From contig CAVTLG010000006.1 in NCBI GenBank assembly GCA_963735495.1, positions 124,001-188,000 on the forward strand: 64,000 nucleotides of DNA, given 5' to 3'. Below the pieces are notes generated by a model. That model saw nothing but the letters and a program-made list of their open reading frames with translations, did no database searches and was not told the DNA's origin. Positions 1 through 8,932 of the stretch are shown piece by piece. Origin of the DNA: CAVTLG01 sp963735495. Its GTDB lineage: Bacteria > Chloroflexota > Ktedonobacteria > Ktedonobacterales > Ktedonobacteraceae. Position numbers and translations under genes: made by a program. Every line of letters begins with the position of its first letter. Position 1 is the stretch's first letter.

Positions 1-400
1 CAAACGCCGCCAGCAACTGAGTTTTTCGCCAGAAGGTTGGCAGGACCTGCTCACCTATCATCATGCGATAGCAGATGCGGTCCAGCAGGCTTTTGCGGCC
101 CTGGCAGCGCAAGATCCTCATCTGGCAGTGTCTTTCTTCGCGCAGAAAAAACAGCTCAACCAGATGAAGCAAACATTCCGTCTGCGGCATCTGCAACGTC
201 TGCAAAGCGGTGTGTTACCCACGCTGGCCTCTAGCGCGATCCATCTCGATCTGCTCACGGCGTTGCGCAGCGTGCTTTCTCACGCGTCAACGATAGCCCA
301 TGTCGTGCAGGAGGATCTCTCTGTACAAGAAGACCTGGGCGAGACACGGTCGGACACCGGCGGAGGCAAGCTATTTTCCGCCTATGACACGTCCTTTTAA
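1..400 (+). CDS. Na+/phosphate symporter, C-terminal end (partial)
   Basis: The reading frame is open from base 2 to the stop at 398-400, giving about 132 residues with no start in the window. The final stretch contains the motif SAIHLDLLTALRSVLSHA, which matches the PhoU-like helical tail of NptA/YjbB-type Na+/inorganic phosphate cotransporters, where an (S)SIHLDLLRDLKRINSH pattern is typical. The part seen is entirely cytoplasmic helix; the membrane domain would lie upstream of the window. The tail ends in a short polar extension with no obvious function. The identification rests on this one motif and the helical, charged composition, so the family is likely but the transported ion is inferred. 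Immediately downstream the DNA turns into palindromic repeat sequence. Confidence 0.65.
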   Translation, partial: KRRQQLSFSPEGWQDLLTYHHAIADAVQQAFAALAAQDPHLAVSFFAQKKQLNQMKQTFRLRHLQRLQSGVLPTLASSAIHLDLLTALRSVLSHASTIAHVVQEDLSVQEDLGETRSDTGGGKLFSAYDTSF

Positions 401-723
401 CTACTCAGGTGAAGACATCCCGGGTAGGGGCGTCACCTTGCGTGCGCCCCCGGGCCTCTCGATACCCACCCACATACCCGGGTAGGGGCGTCACCTTGCG
501 TGCGCCCCTGGGCCTTGTGCGACCATCCCCGGATCTCTGACCACCCACCGGGCGGTCGCCAGGACACGCCCCTACCCGTTTGCCGACGACACTCAGCCGG
601 TTTCCCGTTCGCGCCTCAAGGACACGCCCCTACCCGTTTGCCGACGACACTCAGCCGGTTTTTCGTTCGCGCTTATGGGGATTGTCCCTATCCACCGTAC
701 AGTGGAGACACTACTAACGGGTG
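401..723. repeat. cluster of GC-rich palindromic repeats
   Basis: No gene is seen here. The segment holds several copies of a recurrent repeat. One end type is GTAGGGGCGTCACCTTGCG (about 423-445 and 480-503). The other end type appears inverted as GGACACGCCCCTACCCG (about 560-580 and 620-637), followed by a shared stretch (ttgccgacgacactcagccgg) in both copies. The same ends recur at 8.5, 13.2, 19.4/21.0 and 26.5 kb. Confidence 0.75.
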
Positions 724-2331
724 CTACGCGCGTTCTAGCAGTTCATCGTACTTCATATCATACGGCAAAATACGCCCCTCGGGCATCAGCAGGATCATGC
801 TGGGCTTGAGGTTGCGCACGAATTCGACGTCATGGGTCACGGTGATGATGGTGCCGTTGTAGTTGCCCAGCGCCTCGCCGATGATGTTCTTGGAGGTCAC
901 ATCCAGATGGCTGGTTGGTTCGTCCAGTACCAGCAGATTGGGACCGGCCAGCACCATCTTCGCCATCGCCAGGCGCGTCTTCTCGCCACCGCTGAGCGTC
1001 TCTATCTGCTGAAACACACGGTCCCCACTGAACATGAAGCGTCCAAGCACGCCACGTACACGCTTGGTATCGTCTGGCACGATATCTGTGGCCTCGTTGA
1101 GCACCGTATTCTCGTAGTCAAGTCCCTCATTCTCCTGCGCGTAATAGCCGATATGCACGCGGTCGCCGAGGATCACTTTGCCCGCGTTGAGCGTGGTCAG
1201 ATTGAGCAAGCTGCGTACTAACGTGGTTTTGCCGACGCCATTCAGTCCGACGACGACCAGGCGTTGGCCGCGCTCGATCTCGAAGCTGATGTTGTGGAAG
1301 ATCTCGCGACTGCCATAGCTCTTGCTCAGGTGCTCCGCTTTGATCACCAGTTGTCCACTCTGCTGACGGATCGGGAAGTCGATCTTCATACGGCGACTGC
1401 TCTGGGTCAGTTGTGGCTTGCTGGTCTCCAGCGTCGCAATGCGCTTGTCAACCGCGATACGCTGCTTTACACGTGTCGCACCAAAACCACGCAACTTCTC
1501 CGAGGTTTTGCGCAGGCGGGCCATTTCACGCTCCTGCTGCCGTTTGGTGCGTTCCAGCAGCGCCTCGGCATCCCCGACCGCCGTGAGGTAGTTCGAGTAG
1601 GTGCCACGGTACTCTTCGAGCTTGTGCGTGAACTCGTTGAGGCGCAGGACCTTGTTGATGCTGCGGTCGATCAGGTCCAGGTCGTGCGAGATGATTAAGA
1701 GTGCGCCCCGGTAGGTTTCCAGGAATTCCATCAGCCAGAGCGTGGCCTCCACGTCCAGGAAGTTCGTCGGCTCGTCGAGTAGCAGCAGGTCGGGGGACTG
1801 AAAGAGCAAACGCACGAGTGCCAGTTTGGTCTTCTGTCCGCCGCTGAGCGTACTGACCGCACGCTCCAGATCGACGCCACCGATATTGAGTCCCGCAATC
1901 AGTTGCTCACTGCGCGCATCGGCGTCATAGTAGCCCAGCGTCTCCAACGTCGTCTGCGCCTGCTCAAAGTGTTCCAGCAGCGTAGGCAGATCGCCATTGG
2001 AGGCGTCCGCGATACTTAACGAGAGCTGCTCATACTTGTGGATGGCGTCATCGAGTCCGGTGGCGCTGAAGATGAAGTCGCGCACCGTCCCGCCCGCGCC
2101 CTCGGGTGTTTCATGCGCGATATCCTGCGAAAGATAGCCATACGTGCGTGGCAGCATGACCGTTCCAGCGTCGGCCTCTTGCAAGCGGGCGATGATCTTT
2201 AAGAGCGAACTTTTGCCCGCGCCATTGACACCGATCAGCCCGGCTTTTTCTCCGGCGGCCACGGTGAATGAGATATTATCTAATATCAGTCGTGCACCAT
2301 ATGCGAGCTTCAGATGATTGACCTGTAACAT
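724..2331 (-). CDS. ABC-F family ATPase
   Basis: A 535-residue soluble protein with two ABC ATPase domains and no membrane segment, the layout of the ABC-F family, whose members act on the ribosome (translation factors or antibiotic-target protection). Domain 1 has Walker A GVNGAGKSS at about residues 34-42, the signature LSGGQ near 163 and Walker B LLLLDEPTNFLD. A charged linker rich in Lys/Arg (about 240-320) is followed by domain 2 with GLNGVGKTT, LSGGEKTRLAM and LLVLDEPTSHLD. The start is supported by an AAGGGA ribosome site about 12 bases upstream. The protein ends soon after domain 2, so it lacks the long coiled C-terminal tail of Uup. Whether it is a housekeeping EttA-like factor or a resistance protein cannot be told from sequence alone. 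Confidence 0.9.
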   Translation of the reverse strand: MLQVNHLKLAYGARLILDNISFTVAAGEKAGLIGVNGAGKSSLLKIIARLQEADAGTVMLPRTYGYLSQDIAHETPEGAGGTVRDFIFSATGLDDAIHKYEQLSLSIADASNGDLPTLLEHFEQAQTTLETLGYYDADARSEQLIAGLNIGGVDLERAVSTLSGGQKTKLALVRLLFQSPDLLLLDEPTNFLDVEATLWLMEFLETYRGALLIISHDLDLIDRSINKVLRLNEFTHKLEEYRGTYSNYLTAVGDAEALLERTKRQQEREMARLRKTSEKLRGFGATRVKQRIAVDKRIATLETSKPQLTQSSRRMKIDFPIRQQSGQLVIKAEHLSKSYGSREIFHNISFEIERGQRLVVVGLNGVGKTTLVRSLLNLTTLNAGKVILGDRVHIGYYAQENEGLDYENTVLNEATDIVPDDTKRVRGVLGRFMFSGDRVFQQIETLSGGEKTRLAMAKMVLAGPNLLVLDEPTSHLDVTSKNIIGEALGNYNGTIITVTHDVEFVRNLKPSMILLMPEGRILPYDMKYDELLERA

Positions 2332-2876
2332 TGTATTTTATTTCCCTTATATATGCTTCCTGAATAGGACCTGGATACAGCCTGCATCCCGGTAGCTGCG
2401 CCTGTCCAGGCACACAAAAAGCCTGGGCGCGAGTTGTGGGCATAGACTCTCGCGCATGGATGTGGCAGGAAGCAAGGAGATAGAAGCCACGGTGCCGCAG
2501 GCAAACAAGCAACGAGAGAACGCTGCCCGGCGACACACGCCATCGAAAGAGAATCAGGGGAGGAATAGGGCCGAGAAGATGCAAAGACGACAGTGGATAA
2601 ACTCGCTCACCTCAGCGATGAGAGCGTGAACGTGCATCATAAAAGCGCCATATCCAGCCGCATAAGCCCAGGCGTGGTCGCTCATGCGGCAATATAAACT
2701 GTTAGCAATTGTGCCCTTTTCATTCCTATTCCCAATTTTAAGTAAAAGACAGTATCTGGACCAAATAGTAGCACCATCCGCCAGCGTTGTCAAGCAAGCT
2801 CTACCAGAGGGACAATAGACCTGTTTGAGCTGGCGCGCCGTTTCTATGACCAGTGGACGCCAGAGGGTCAAATCTT
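2332..2876. other. intergenic region, no gene recognised
   Basis: Divergent/upstream spacer of the ABC-F gene. Short open frames exist on the minus strand, but they lack convincing ribosome sites and protein-like composition. The ABC-F promoter should lie here; no clear -35/-10 pair was recognised. Confidence 0.4.
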
Positions 2877-3030
2877 GACAATCCCTTGCGGTTGTCGTTG
2901 CCTGCGAAAGAGGAAGTCATCGGCGTCGAAACCGCGTAGCGACAAGCCCTTGCGGTTGTCGTTGTCTGCGAAGGAGGGTGTCATCGGCGTCGACCCCGCG
3001 TAGCGACAATCCCTTGCGGTTGTCGTTGGT
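2877..3030. repeat. 64-bp tandem repeat with internal palindrome
   Basis: Two full units and a partial third start at 2877, 2941 and 3005, so the period is 64 bp. Each begins with the palindromic core gacaa-t/g-cccttgcggttgtcg (the two ends pair as GACAA/TTGTC) and continues with a nearly identical spacer containing gtcatcggcgtcga. The core is the same dispersed palindrome seen at 15.23 kb, 32.69-32.78 kb and 33.67 kb. Confidence 0.8.
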
Positions 3031-3079
3031 CGGTAGCTCAGGGAAAGACCTGGACGAGAGGCCACCGCAAGAAAACAAT

Positions 3080-3224
3080 ACCTTTCACGTAATCCTGGCA
3101 ACAGGCCGCCGCAAGGGACGCAAAGACCTTTTTTCTTCACCCGAGACGTCGCAAACAAGCCAGCAAAAAGGTCTTCGCTCGGCCTCTACGCGAGCCTGGT
3201 ATTGGCCGCAAGGGACGGCGGGTA
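3080..3224. repeat. dispersed inverted repeat (AGACCTTTTTTCT type)
   Basis: Contains agaccttttttct followed about 35 bp later by its near complement aaaaaggtct and then a cgctcggcc tail. The same arrangement recurs at about 15280-15350, including the flanking gccgcaaggga/gtcgccaaga sequence. It may double as a hairpin at the 3' side of the primase gene, which ends at 3225. Confidence 0.6.
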
Positions 3225-5075
3225 TCAGCGGTCCGGGGGAGCTGAGTAGTGACCGCGTTCAGTCAGCACAAGCTCGCCTGCATCGAGCATCTGACTTAAA
3301 AGCGCCTTTATATTGGTGCGTGGTTTTTCGAGCAACTGCGCAATTTCTGCTGGCGTCAAGCTCTCCTGCCGTTCACGCAAGAGGTCCAGGATCTCCTGGC
3401 GCTCCTTTGTGAGACGGCGCTCTTCAGCCGGTCCCAGCAGTGACCACAGTGCGCTTTCTTGAGAGAAGGCCAGGGCCAGTTCCTGTTCTTCGACATCGCG
3501 CCCGGTGATGTGCAGCACGGCATCCATCTTCCCCCGCTCGCGTTTGAGCACCATATTACAATCGGTCGCGCCGGTCAGGCCCGTGGACCCGCTGATTTCA
3601 TCCATCGGGTCTGTCGCTCCCGTCTTCCGCAAGTGGTGGATGAGCAAAATTGCCACTCCATACTGCTCGGCAAGCTGCTTGAGCGGGGCCATGATCGCAT
3701 AGTCTTCCGCGTAAGAGTTGCTACTAACCGTGCTGGGTGGGCGCACCTTCACCAGTGTATCAATCACAATCAGTCGTGCCTCTGGCTGCTCTTTGAGCCA
3801 CTTTTCCAGACTGGATAGGCCACCCGCTCCCAATAAGGGCCATTGCGGTGCCCACAGTGAAGTCAGCGGATGCGTCAGGTGCATCGCCTCTAGTACTTTC
3901 TGGGTGCGTTCCTTCATGCGGCGCGGACTATCCTCCAGCGACAGGTAGAGGACACTGCCGTGCTCAACCGGCAATTTCCCCAGGGCGATACCACCACAGG
4001 CTATGGCTAGCGCCAATCCTAATGCTAACCAGGACTTGCCCATTTTTGGCTTGCCAGCCAGCAGTGTCAGGCCAGCAGGCAGGATACCGGGTATGGCCCA
4101 TTTCAACTCTGGCAGGGGCGAGTCTAGCAAATCATTGATGTTTTGCAGCACTGGCTCGGCGTTTGTGGGTTGCGGCTCGCCTTGCAAAGGCAGTTGGCCC
4201 GGTTCCCAGTGCGCAATACTTTGCGTCAGCTTCAACACCTCCTCATCAGACAGGGTGGGCTGGCATTGCAGACGATTGATCACCAGTAGCGCCTCGGTAA
4301 CAACTTGTACAGTTAAGCCAACCCGGCGCAATGTTCCCGCCAGGCTCACCAGGGTCGCGTGGCGTTTGCCTTCGACGATCATGCCGGGAGTTCTGGCTAT
4401 TGGAGCTGGTGAACTCGGTACTGGTGGAGCTGGAGCTAGCGGCGGCTTTGGCGACGACAACGCGATGCGCGCTTGACGACTGCCCTCGTCGATTTTTTTC
4501 AGCAAGGCGAGCGGCGCAGGTACGGGCAGACTCGGTATCGGCCTGAGCCAGACATACGCATCGCCAGACATATGCCTGCTGGGTGAAGCAACGACATAGC
4601 CTCCATCGCCGCGTACATCAATGCCACTCCCCAGTTTTCCTGCGCTATTTTTAATCTGCCAGCGTACGGTATCATAGGTGAAGTAATAGTGCCAGCCACC
4701 CCCGCCGGTTGTACAATACATCGTTTCGGGGATCTCCGTCAGGGCCGCGAGTGCTTCAAGTGTGCCGCCATGGCGCGGATCGAGATCGATTACCAGTAGC
4801 CCATCTCCGGTTGCTATACCGACATTGGGCATATAGGTCCCACGTCGCCATTTCCACCATTCTCGCACCTGAACGGGATCACAGGTCGCTTCTTTTACGC
4901 CGTTAGCGGTGATGGGATGTTTCCCGGCGCTCGGACAGTTCGCTCGACCACAACTACACCTCTGTTGATCAGTAATCGTGTGGAGAGGCAGCACGCGCCA
5001 GCCTTTATTAATATAGTGGAGCGCGAATTGTAGACAAATGTGGGGTGAACTCATTGGGACAAAAGGCTGTTCCAT
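3225..5075 (-). CDS. primase-polymerase / RepA-like helicase fusion
   Basis: A 616-residue protein joining an N-terminal bifunctional primase/polymerase (Prim-Pol) domain to a RepA-type AAA ATPase. Visible in order: a Cys-rich zinc site (Cys40, 42, 47, then GKHP); the metal-binding acid motif VIDLDP at about 95-100; GGGGWHYYF at about 124-132; an Ala/Pro-rich linker; a Walker A loop AGKPKMGKS at about 345; Walker B RLIVIDT; and a C-terminal winged-helix-like segment. The start at 5075 is chosen because AAAGGAG sits 8 bases upstream; a longer reading frame to 5114 has no ribosome site. Such proteins initiate replication of plasmids and phages. Here it stands alone next to inverted 9-bp repeat arrays, so a relic or resident replicon is plausible. 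Function is inferred from domains. Confidence 0.88.
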   Translation of the reverse strand: MEQPFVPMSSPHICLQFALHYINKGWRVLPLHTITDQQRCSCGRANCPSAGKHPITANGVKEATCDPVQVREWWKWRRGTYMPNVGIATGDGLLVIDLDPRHGGTLEALAALTEIPETMYCTTGGGGWHYYFTYDTVRWQIKNSAGKLGSGIDVRGDGGYVVASPSRHMSGDAYVWLRPIPSLPVPAPLALLKKIDEGSRQARIALSSPKPPLAPAPPVPSSPAPIARTPGMIVEGKRHATLVSLAGTLRRVGLTVQVVTEALLVINRLQCQPTLSDEEVLKLTQSIAHWEPGQLPLQGEPQPTNAEPVLQNINDLLDSPLPELKWAIPGILPAGLTLLAGKPKMGKSWLALGLALAIACGGIALGKLPVEHGSVLYLSLEDSPRRMKERTQKVLEAMHLTHPLTSLWAPQWPLLGAGGLSSLEKWLKEQPEARLIVIDTLVKVRPPSTVSSNSYAEDYAIMAPLKQLAEQYGVAILLIHHLRKTGATDPMDEISGSTGLTGATDCNMVLKRERGKMDAVLHITGRDVEEQELALAFSQESALWSLLGPAEERRLTKERQEILDLLRERQESLTPAEIAQLLEKPRTNIKALLSQMLDAGELVLTERGHYSAPPDR

Positions 5076-5219
5076 AAGGGATACTCCTTTGTGTTGGAGA
5101 GTAAGAAGGGGCAAACATAAGAAACAGTAGAAGAGGCATATACGGCTTGCGACGCTATGGGCATCTTGCTAAGACCGAAATTGGCATGCGATGACTATTG
5201 TGTCCTCAATTCCTTTGAA

Positions 5220-5326
5220 CTTGTCCGCACATGAGGAGCGTGTTTGCGATGACCGCGATGACCGCGATGACCGCGATGACCACGATGACCACGATGACCA
5301 CGATGACCACGATGACCACGATGACC
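5220..5326. repeat. iteron-like array, left arm (9 copies of a 9-bp unit)
   Basis: Nine head-to-tail 9-bp units run from 5246 to 5326: four GCGATGACC, then five ACGATGACC. They are preceded by a 26-bp flank starting cttgtccgcacatgagg at 5220. The array and flank form the left arm of an inverted repeat whose right arm is at 5668-5765. It lies 145 bp upstream of the primase/RepA-like gene. Confidence 0.9.
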
Positions 5327-5667
5327 ATACAGAGGGAGCGCACTTGCGCTGACACATGTAGCAGAAACCATCATGGGAATTCAAGAGGGGAGATTACTTG
5401 CATCACTTCGCCTACCAGGATGCCATGCTTTACTACCACTGATATGTAGTAAGCGTACGTCATTAAGAGGGTATGTACCTAATAGCTATATTCCATACAA
5501 TCTTGATACAATCGGAAGTTTTCCTGTTTTTAGTATAAAAGGAAAACCTGGAAAATACTAGCCTTTTCTATACGTAAAAATAAGTATTTTTCAGTGATGT
5601 CCACAAACGTAGCAGAAATATATGCCACCTGGATCATCTACGAGGCATAGCCCGCGTCAGTGTGTGT
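5327..5667. other. AT-rich spacer between the two arrays
   Basis: About 340 bp of distinctly AT-rich sequence, especially 5470-5600 (tagtataaaagg, tacgtaaaaataagtattttt). A partly conserved block, gtagcagaaa, occurs near both inner ends (5358 and 5609). No gene is recognised; short frames here are low-complexity translations of the arrays. Confidence 0.5.
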
Positions 5668-5765
5668 GGTCATCGCGGTCATCGTGGTCATCGCGGTCAT
5701 CGCGGTCATCGCGGTCATCGCGGTCATCGCGGTCATCGCAAACACACTCCTCATGTGCGGACAAG
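5668..5765. repeat. iteron-like array, right arm (8 copies, inverted)
   Basis: Eight 9-bp units GGTCATCGC (one is GGTCATCGT) run from 5668 to 5739, followed by a flank ending at 5765. This is the reverse complement of the left flank with one mismatch in 35 bases. Confidence 0.9.
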
Positions 5766-5942
5766 CGTATCTGTCCGCTCTTGCCCATCTCCTTCATCGG
5801 TAATATGATCATCGCTTCTGCATAAAATCTCTATGGTAATCGATCTTCGTACCATTACAGTAATCGATTATGAGTCATATTATTTATTCTTGTGGATATA
5901 GAGGTTCCCGTCATGTTATACAATATATGGGTGTAAAATTCC

Positions 5943-5971
5943 TTGACAAAGCAAGCCCTTCTTTCTATAAT
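5943..5971 (+). promoter_or_regulatory. consensus promoter
   Basis: TTGACA at 5943-5948 and TATAAT at 5966-5971 are separated by exactly 17 bp, a full match to the housekeeping sigma consensus. It points at the gene starting at 6097. Confidence 0.85.
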
Positions 5972-6096
5972 TGAGATAGGTATAGTTCCTGTAAAACAGC
6001 TACATAGCATTTGCAGCGTTTCTTGCTATTCTTCTAACTGGGTACCTCTTCTACCCACTACTCTGATATATGCATGTAAAGTGAAGGAGCTTCTCT

Positions 6097-6447
6097 ATGC
6101 CCAAGCAAATCGTGTTAACCGGTGGCAAGGTCTATCAACAGGATGGTCTGGAGCGCATTGAGCGCTGGATTGAACTTTTAGAGCAACGCGTCAACGACCT
6201 TTTGTACACGCAGCAGCCAGGATCAAAGCAGTCCGAGCGCGATCTGGCCATCAATCGCTACATCATCTTACTGGCCCACCTCCTTGATGCGCGTCAGAAG
6301 TGCGCGGACGCCCTCAACGTCGTAGATCGGCAACATATATTCGATATGATCACGCAAGGCAAGGCTCTCCCGGCCATGGAAGAAAAGTTGCGCGACGACT
6401 TTGAAGAGAGCTTTTCGTCCTGGATGTCTGAAGCCCTGGATGGATAG
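6097..6447 (+). CDS. conserved small acidic protein of unknown function
   Basis: A 116-residue soluble protein that I do not recognise. GAAGGAG lies 8 bases before the ATG, a consensus promoter lies 126 bp upstream and a hairpin terminator follows, so it is a well-formed single-gene transcript. The middle (about residues 20-85) reads as amphipathic helices rich in Leu, Arg and Glu (ERIERWIELLEQRVNDLL). The C-terminus is acidic. There is no signal peptide or membrane segment. It may be unrelated to the neighbouring repeat arrays despite its position, because it has its own promoter. Confidence 0.75.
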   Translation: MPKQIVLTGGKVYQQDGLERIERWIELLEQRVNDLLYTQQPGSKQSERDLAINRYIILLAHLLDARQKCADALNVVDRQHIFDMITQGKALPAMEEKLRDDFEESFSSWMSEALDG

Positions 6448-6464
6448 CTAGTCCTATCATCAGC

Positions 6465-6501
6465 AAAAACGACTACTCTTTATGGGAGAGTAGCCGTTTT
6501 T
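6465..6501 (+). terminator. hairpin terminator
   Basis: AAAAACGACTACTCT pairs with AGAGTAGCCGTTTTT (one mismatch) around a 7-base loop, ending in a T-run. It follows the stop at 6447 by 17 bases. Confidence 0.85.
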
Positions 6502-6581
6502 GTCAGCAGAAATGGACCCTTTAGAGTATAATCACAGAGAGTATTTATCGGCACACAGAGCATAAGAGGAGAACGTTGTCC

Positions 6582-7385
6582 ATGTCATACGCGATTGCAC
6601 CTGATGGCGCGCGTCTTTATTATGAGGAAGTGGGGACAGGTGATCCCCTTTTGCTGATCAGCGGGCAGGGAGGCGACCACAGGGATTGGGATGCTGTGCG
6701 CGAAGACTTTGCCCCGCACTATCGCGTGATTGTCTTTGACCATCGTGGGACCGGTCAGAGCGATAAGCCCACGGAGCCACCCTATACGACGCGGGGCTTT
6801 GCGCAGGACGCGATTGCCATTCTCGACCATCTGGGTATCGCGCGTGCTCACGCGTATGGCGTTTCCATGGGTGGGCGCATTGGTCAATGGCTGGGCATCG
6901 ACTATGCCGAGCGCATCGGCGCATTGGTGTTAGGCTGCACGACGCCCGGCAACGCCCACGGCGTCAAACGACCACCAGAGACCGACGCCGCCTTCAGAAG
7001 CCGTCCCAGTGATCCAGATGCTGCTTTAGATGCCCTGCTTCCCCTGCTGTTTTCGCCCGACTGGATTACGGCCCATCCAGACTACGTTGCCCAAATGAAG
7101 CAAGAAGCCCAGCATCCTATTCCGCCGTACGCGCAGAGGCTGCATTATCTTGCCAGCGAGGGTCACGATGCCTGGGATCTCTTACCGACCATCAAAGCGC
7201 CTACGCTGGTGATTCACGGCAGTGAAGACGTGATTAATCCAACGGCCAACGCGCCTCTGCTCGTCAGTCGTATCCCCGACGCCGAGTTATACATCGTCGC
7301 TGGTGGTCGGCATGGCTATTTCATCGAGTTCCGCGAGGAGGCCGATGGGGTAATCAACGCGTTTCTGGCGCGTTATCCATTGTAA
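6582..7385 (+). CDS. alpha/beta-hydrolase
   Basis: A 267-residue alpha/beta-fold hydrolase. The oxyanion region is LLLISGQGG, the strand motif VIVFDHRGTGQSDKP follows, and the nucleophile elbow is GVSMGG with Ser at about residue 96. The acid is probably the Asp in HGSEDVINP and the His lies in GGRHGYF near the C-terminus, completing a catalytic triad. The order and length match the epoxide-hydrolase/esterase/haloperoxidase-like group; the substrate cannot be inferred. I chose ATG 6582 over TTG 6576 because AGAGGAG (6565-6571) is better spaced for it. There is no signal peptide. It is a single gene downstream of a terminator. Confidence 0.88.
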   Translation: MSYAIAPDGARLYYEEVGTGDPLLLISGQGGDHRDWDAVREDFAPHYRVIVFDHRGTGQSDKPTEPPYTTRGFAQDAIAILDHLGIARAHAYGVSMGGRIGQWLGIDYAERIGALVLGCTTPGNAHGVKRPPETDAAFRSRPSDPDAALDALLPLLFSPDWITAHPDYVAQMKQEAQHPIPPYAQRLHYLASEGHDAWDLLPTIKAPTLVIHGSEDVINPTANAPLLVSRIPDAELYIVAGGRHGYFIEFREEADGVINAFLARYPL

Positions 7386-7537
7386 AACATTTGATACTGC
7401 GTGAGATCGTAGATATGAAACTATTGCATACTGTCCATGTTGTCGATGTGCACGACGCTGTGGCTAACCCATATTTGCTATCCTCACACTGACAAACTGG
7501 TGTACTGGTTGGTTTGTTTGCTACGGAAGGAGCACAG

Positions 7538-8422
7538 ATGCCGCATTCTGAACGGAGTCGTAGCGAAGAAAGTATTGAACGTAACCATGTTTCTTCTGCC
7601 GACTCTCGTGGAGAAAACCATAATGTTATAAGAGAACAGAGAGGGTCACAAGTTCGCCATCAGGAGCAATTGAGGCAGCTTGAGCAAGGTCTAAACGATA
7701 TCGAGCGACTTCTTGCGATACCGAATACTGACCGTGATGCACTAAGAACATGGTTAGAGCAAAACCCCCCTCCAGAACGTCAGAGAAGGCCGCGAGCAGA
7801 GCAGGCTCGCACCCAGGAGCAGCGACAGGAAGCTGATCATCTTACGCGGCTTGAGCGAGGGCTAGACGAAATAGAGCGATTGCTTGATAGACCAAGAGGA
7901 AGGACTGGGGAAAGAAGCGAGCGGGAGGGGCGGCAGAGCAGGTCACGAGCAGAGCAGGCTCGCACCCAGGAGCAGCAATTTATTACGCAATTTGAGCGAG
8001 GGCTAGACGAAATAGAGCGACTGCTCAATATACCGGGAGGAAGGCTTGGGCAAAGAAGCGAGCGGGAGGAGCAAAGTCCCCCTTCAGAACGGCAGAGCGG
8101 GTCACGAGCAGAGCGGGTTCGCACCCAGGGGCAGCAAATTATTGAGGAGTTTGGGCAGGAGCTAGATGATATCCAGGGCATTCTCGGTATGCCGAGAGAT
8201 ATAGAGACCAACCGAGAGCTAATGCGGCCAGATCGCTCCCCGGGAAGGCGCGGGGAATCGCCTCCACCAACTGTGGATGATCGTGCCCAGTGGTGGCAGA
8301 TGTTTATGGAGCAGGTCGCACGCAGACAGGAGAGGTCAGGATCTCAGGGTAATCGTGATTCCTCAACGAGCCCGCGATCTTCGGAGCAATCTGGACCGCA
8401 ACGGAGAGAAGAGGAAGGTTAG
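7538..8422 (+). CDS. Glu/Arg-rich protein with four helical repeats
   Basis: A 294-residue, very hydrophilic protein that I do not recognise. GAAGGAG lies 6 bases before the ATG, which sets this start. The sequence contains four copies of a short helix motif, in order LEQGLNDIERLLAIP, LERGLDEIERLLDRP, FERGLDEIERLLNIP and FGQELDDIQGILGMP. They are separated by charged linkers that include a repeated SRAEQARTQEQ block. The linkers are rich in Arg, Glu, Gln, Ser and Pro and probably disordered. The DNA of copies 2 and 3 is nearly identical, which points to recent internal duplication. No membrane segment or signal peptide is present. The motif could be a short protein-binding helix displayed several times. 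Confidence 0.7.
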   Translation: MPHSERSRSEESIERNHVSSADSRGENHNVIREQRGSQVRHQEQLRQLEQGLNDIERLLAIPNTDRDALRTWLEQNPPPERQRRPRAEQARTQEQRQEADHLTRLERGLDEIERLLDRPRGRTGERSEREGRQSRSRAEQARTQEQQFITQFERGLDEIERLLNIPGGRLGQRSEREEQSPPSERQSGSRAERVRTQGQQIIEEFGQELDDIQGILGMPRDIETNRELMRPDRSPGRRGESPPPTVDDRAQWWQMFMEQVARRQERSGSQGNRDSSTSPRSSEQSGPQRREEEG

Positions 8423-8505
8423 GTCGGTTGGGTGCCGATCTACGTAACGTAATGGTATGAGGAGGTCTCGTGTATGACTGCATAGGGGTATGTATCGATC
8501 CGATT

Positions 8506-8889
8506 GGGTAGGGCGTGTCCTGGCGACCGCCCAATACCGTTGAGAGAGCGAGCATGACACGGCAGGGGCCAGCGTACCAACAGGGGAGCGGCGGATGCGG
8601 TGAACCGGGTCCGTACCGTTTTGCGGCCATGAATTGCTGGCACCTCTGGTCTCTTCTGGGCGCGTGGTGTGGAGACACGACGCTCTTGAGAAAACAGCAG
8701 CAGGTTGTCCATTGACTCACCAGGCGACCGCTCGCACGCGATTTATCGCCTGAGAACGGTAGGGACCCGATTTATCGCGTCCGCGTCCGCGTGCCTGTTC
8801 TGCATCTCTCCCAGCAGTGACCAGGGCTGCGTTTTTCTGTTTCTCCTGACCTAAACGGTATTGGGCACACGCAAGGTGACGCCCTACCC
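8506..8889. repeat. 384-bp MITE-like element with palindromic ends
   Basis: The left end (GGGTAGGGCGTGTCCTGGCG, then ACCGCCCAATACCGTT) and the right end (AACGGTATTGGGC ... GACGCCCTACCC) are inverted copies: the outer 11 bp and an inner 12 bp match perfectly around a variable middle. The same end sequences form the short palindromes elsewhere in the window. The roughly 310-bp interior has no credible gene; it fills most of the 8423-8932 gap. Confidence 0.65.
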
Positions 8890-8932
8890 GTTCGTTAAAG
8901 TTGGTGGATACAGTGGTATCCTTATCCGTTTT

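Noticed and set aside
5246..5739. CRISPR-like array
   Set aside because: Units are 9 bp and directly adjacent, with no spacers and no cas genes nearby.
5169..5825. Short frames encoding Trp/Ser-Ser or Gly-His-Arg repeats across both arrays
   Set aside because: They are translations of the 9-bp arrays, exist in several frames and both strands, and have no ribosome site; the inverted flanks argue for a DNA-level role.
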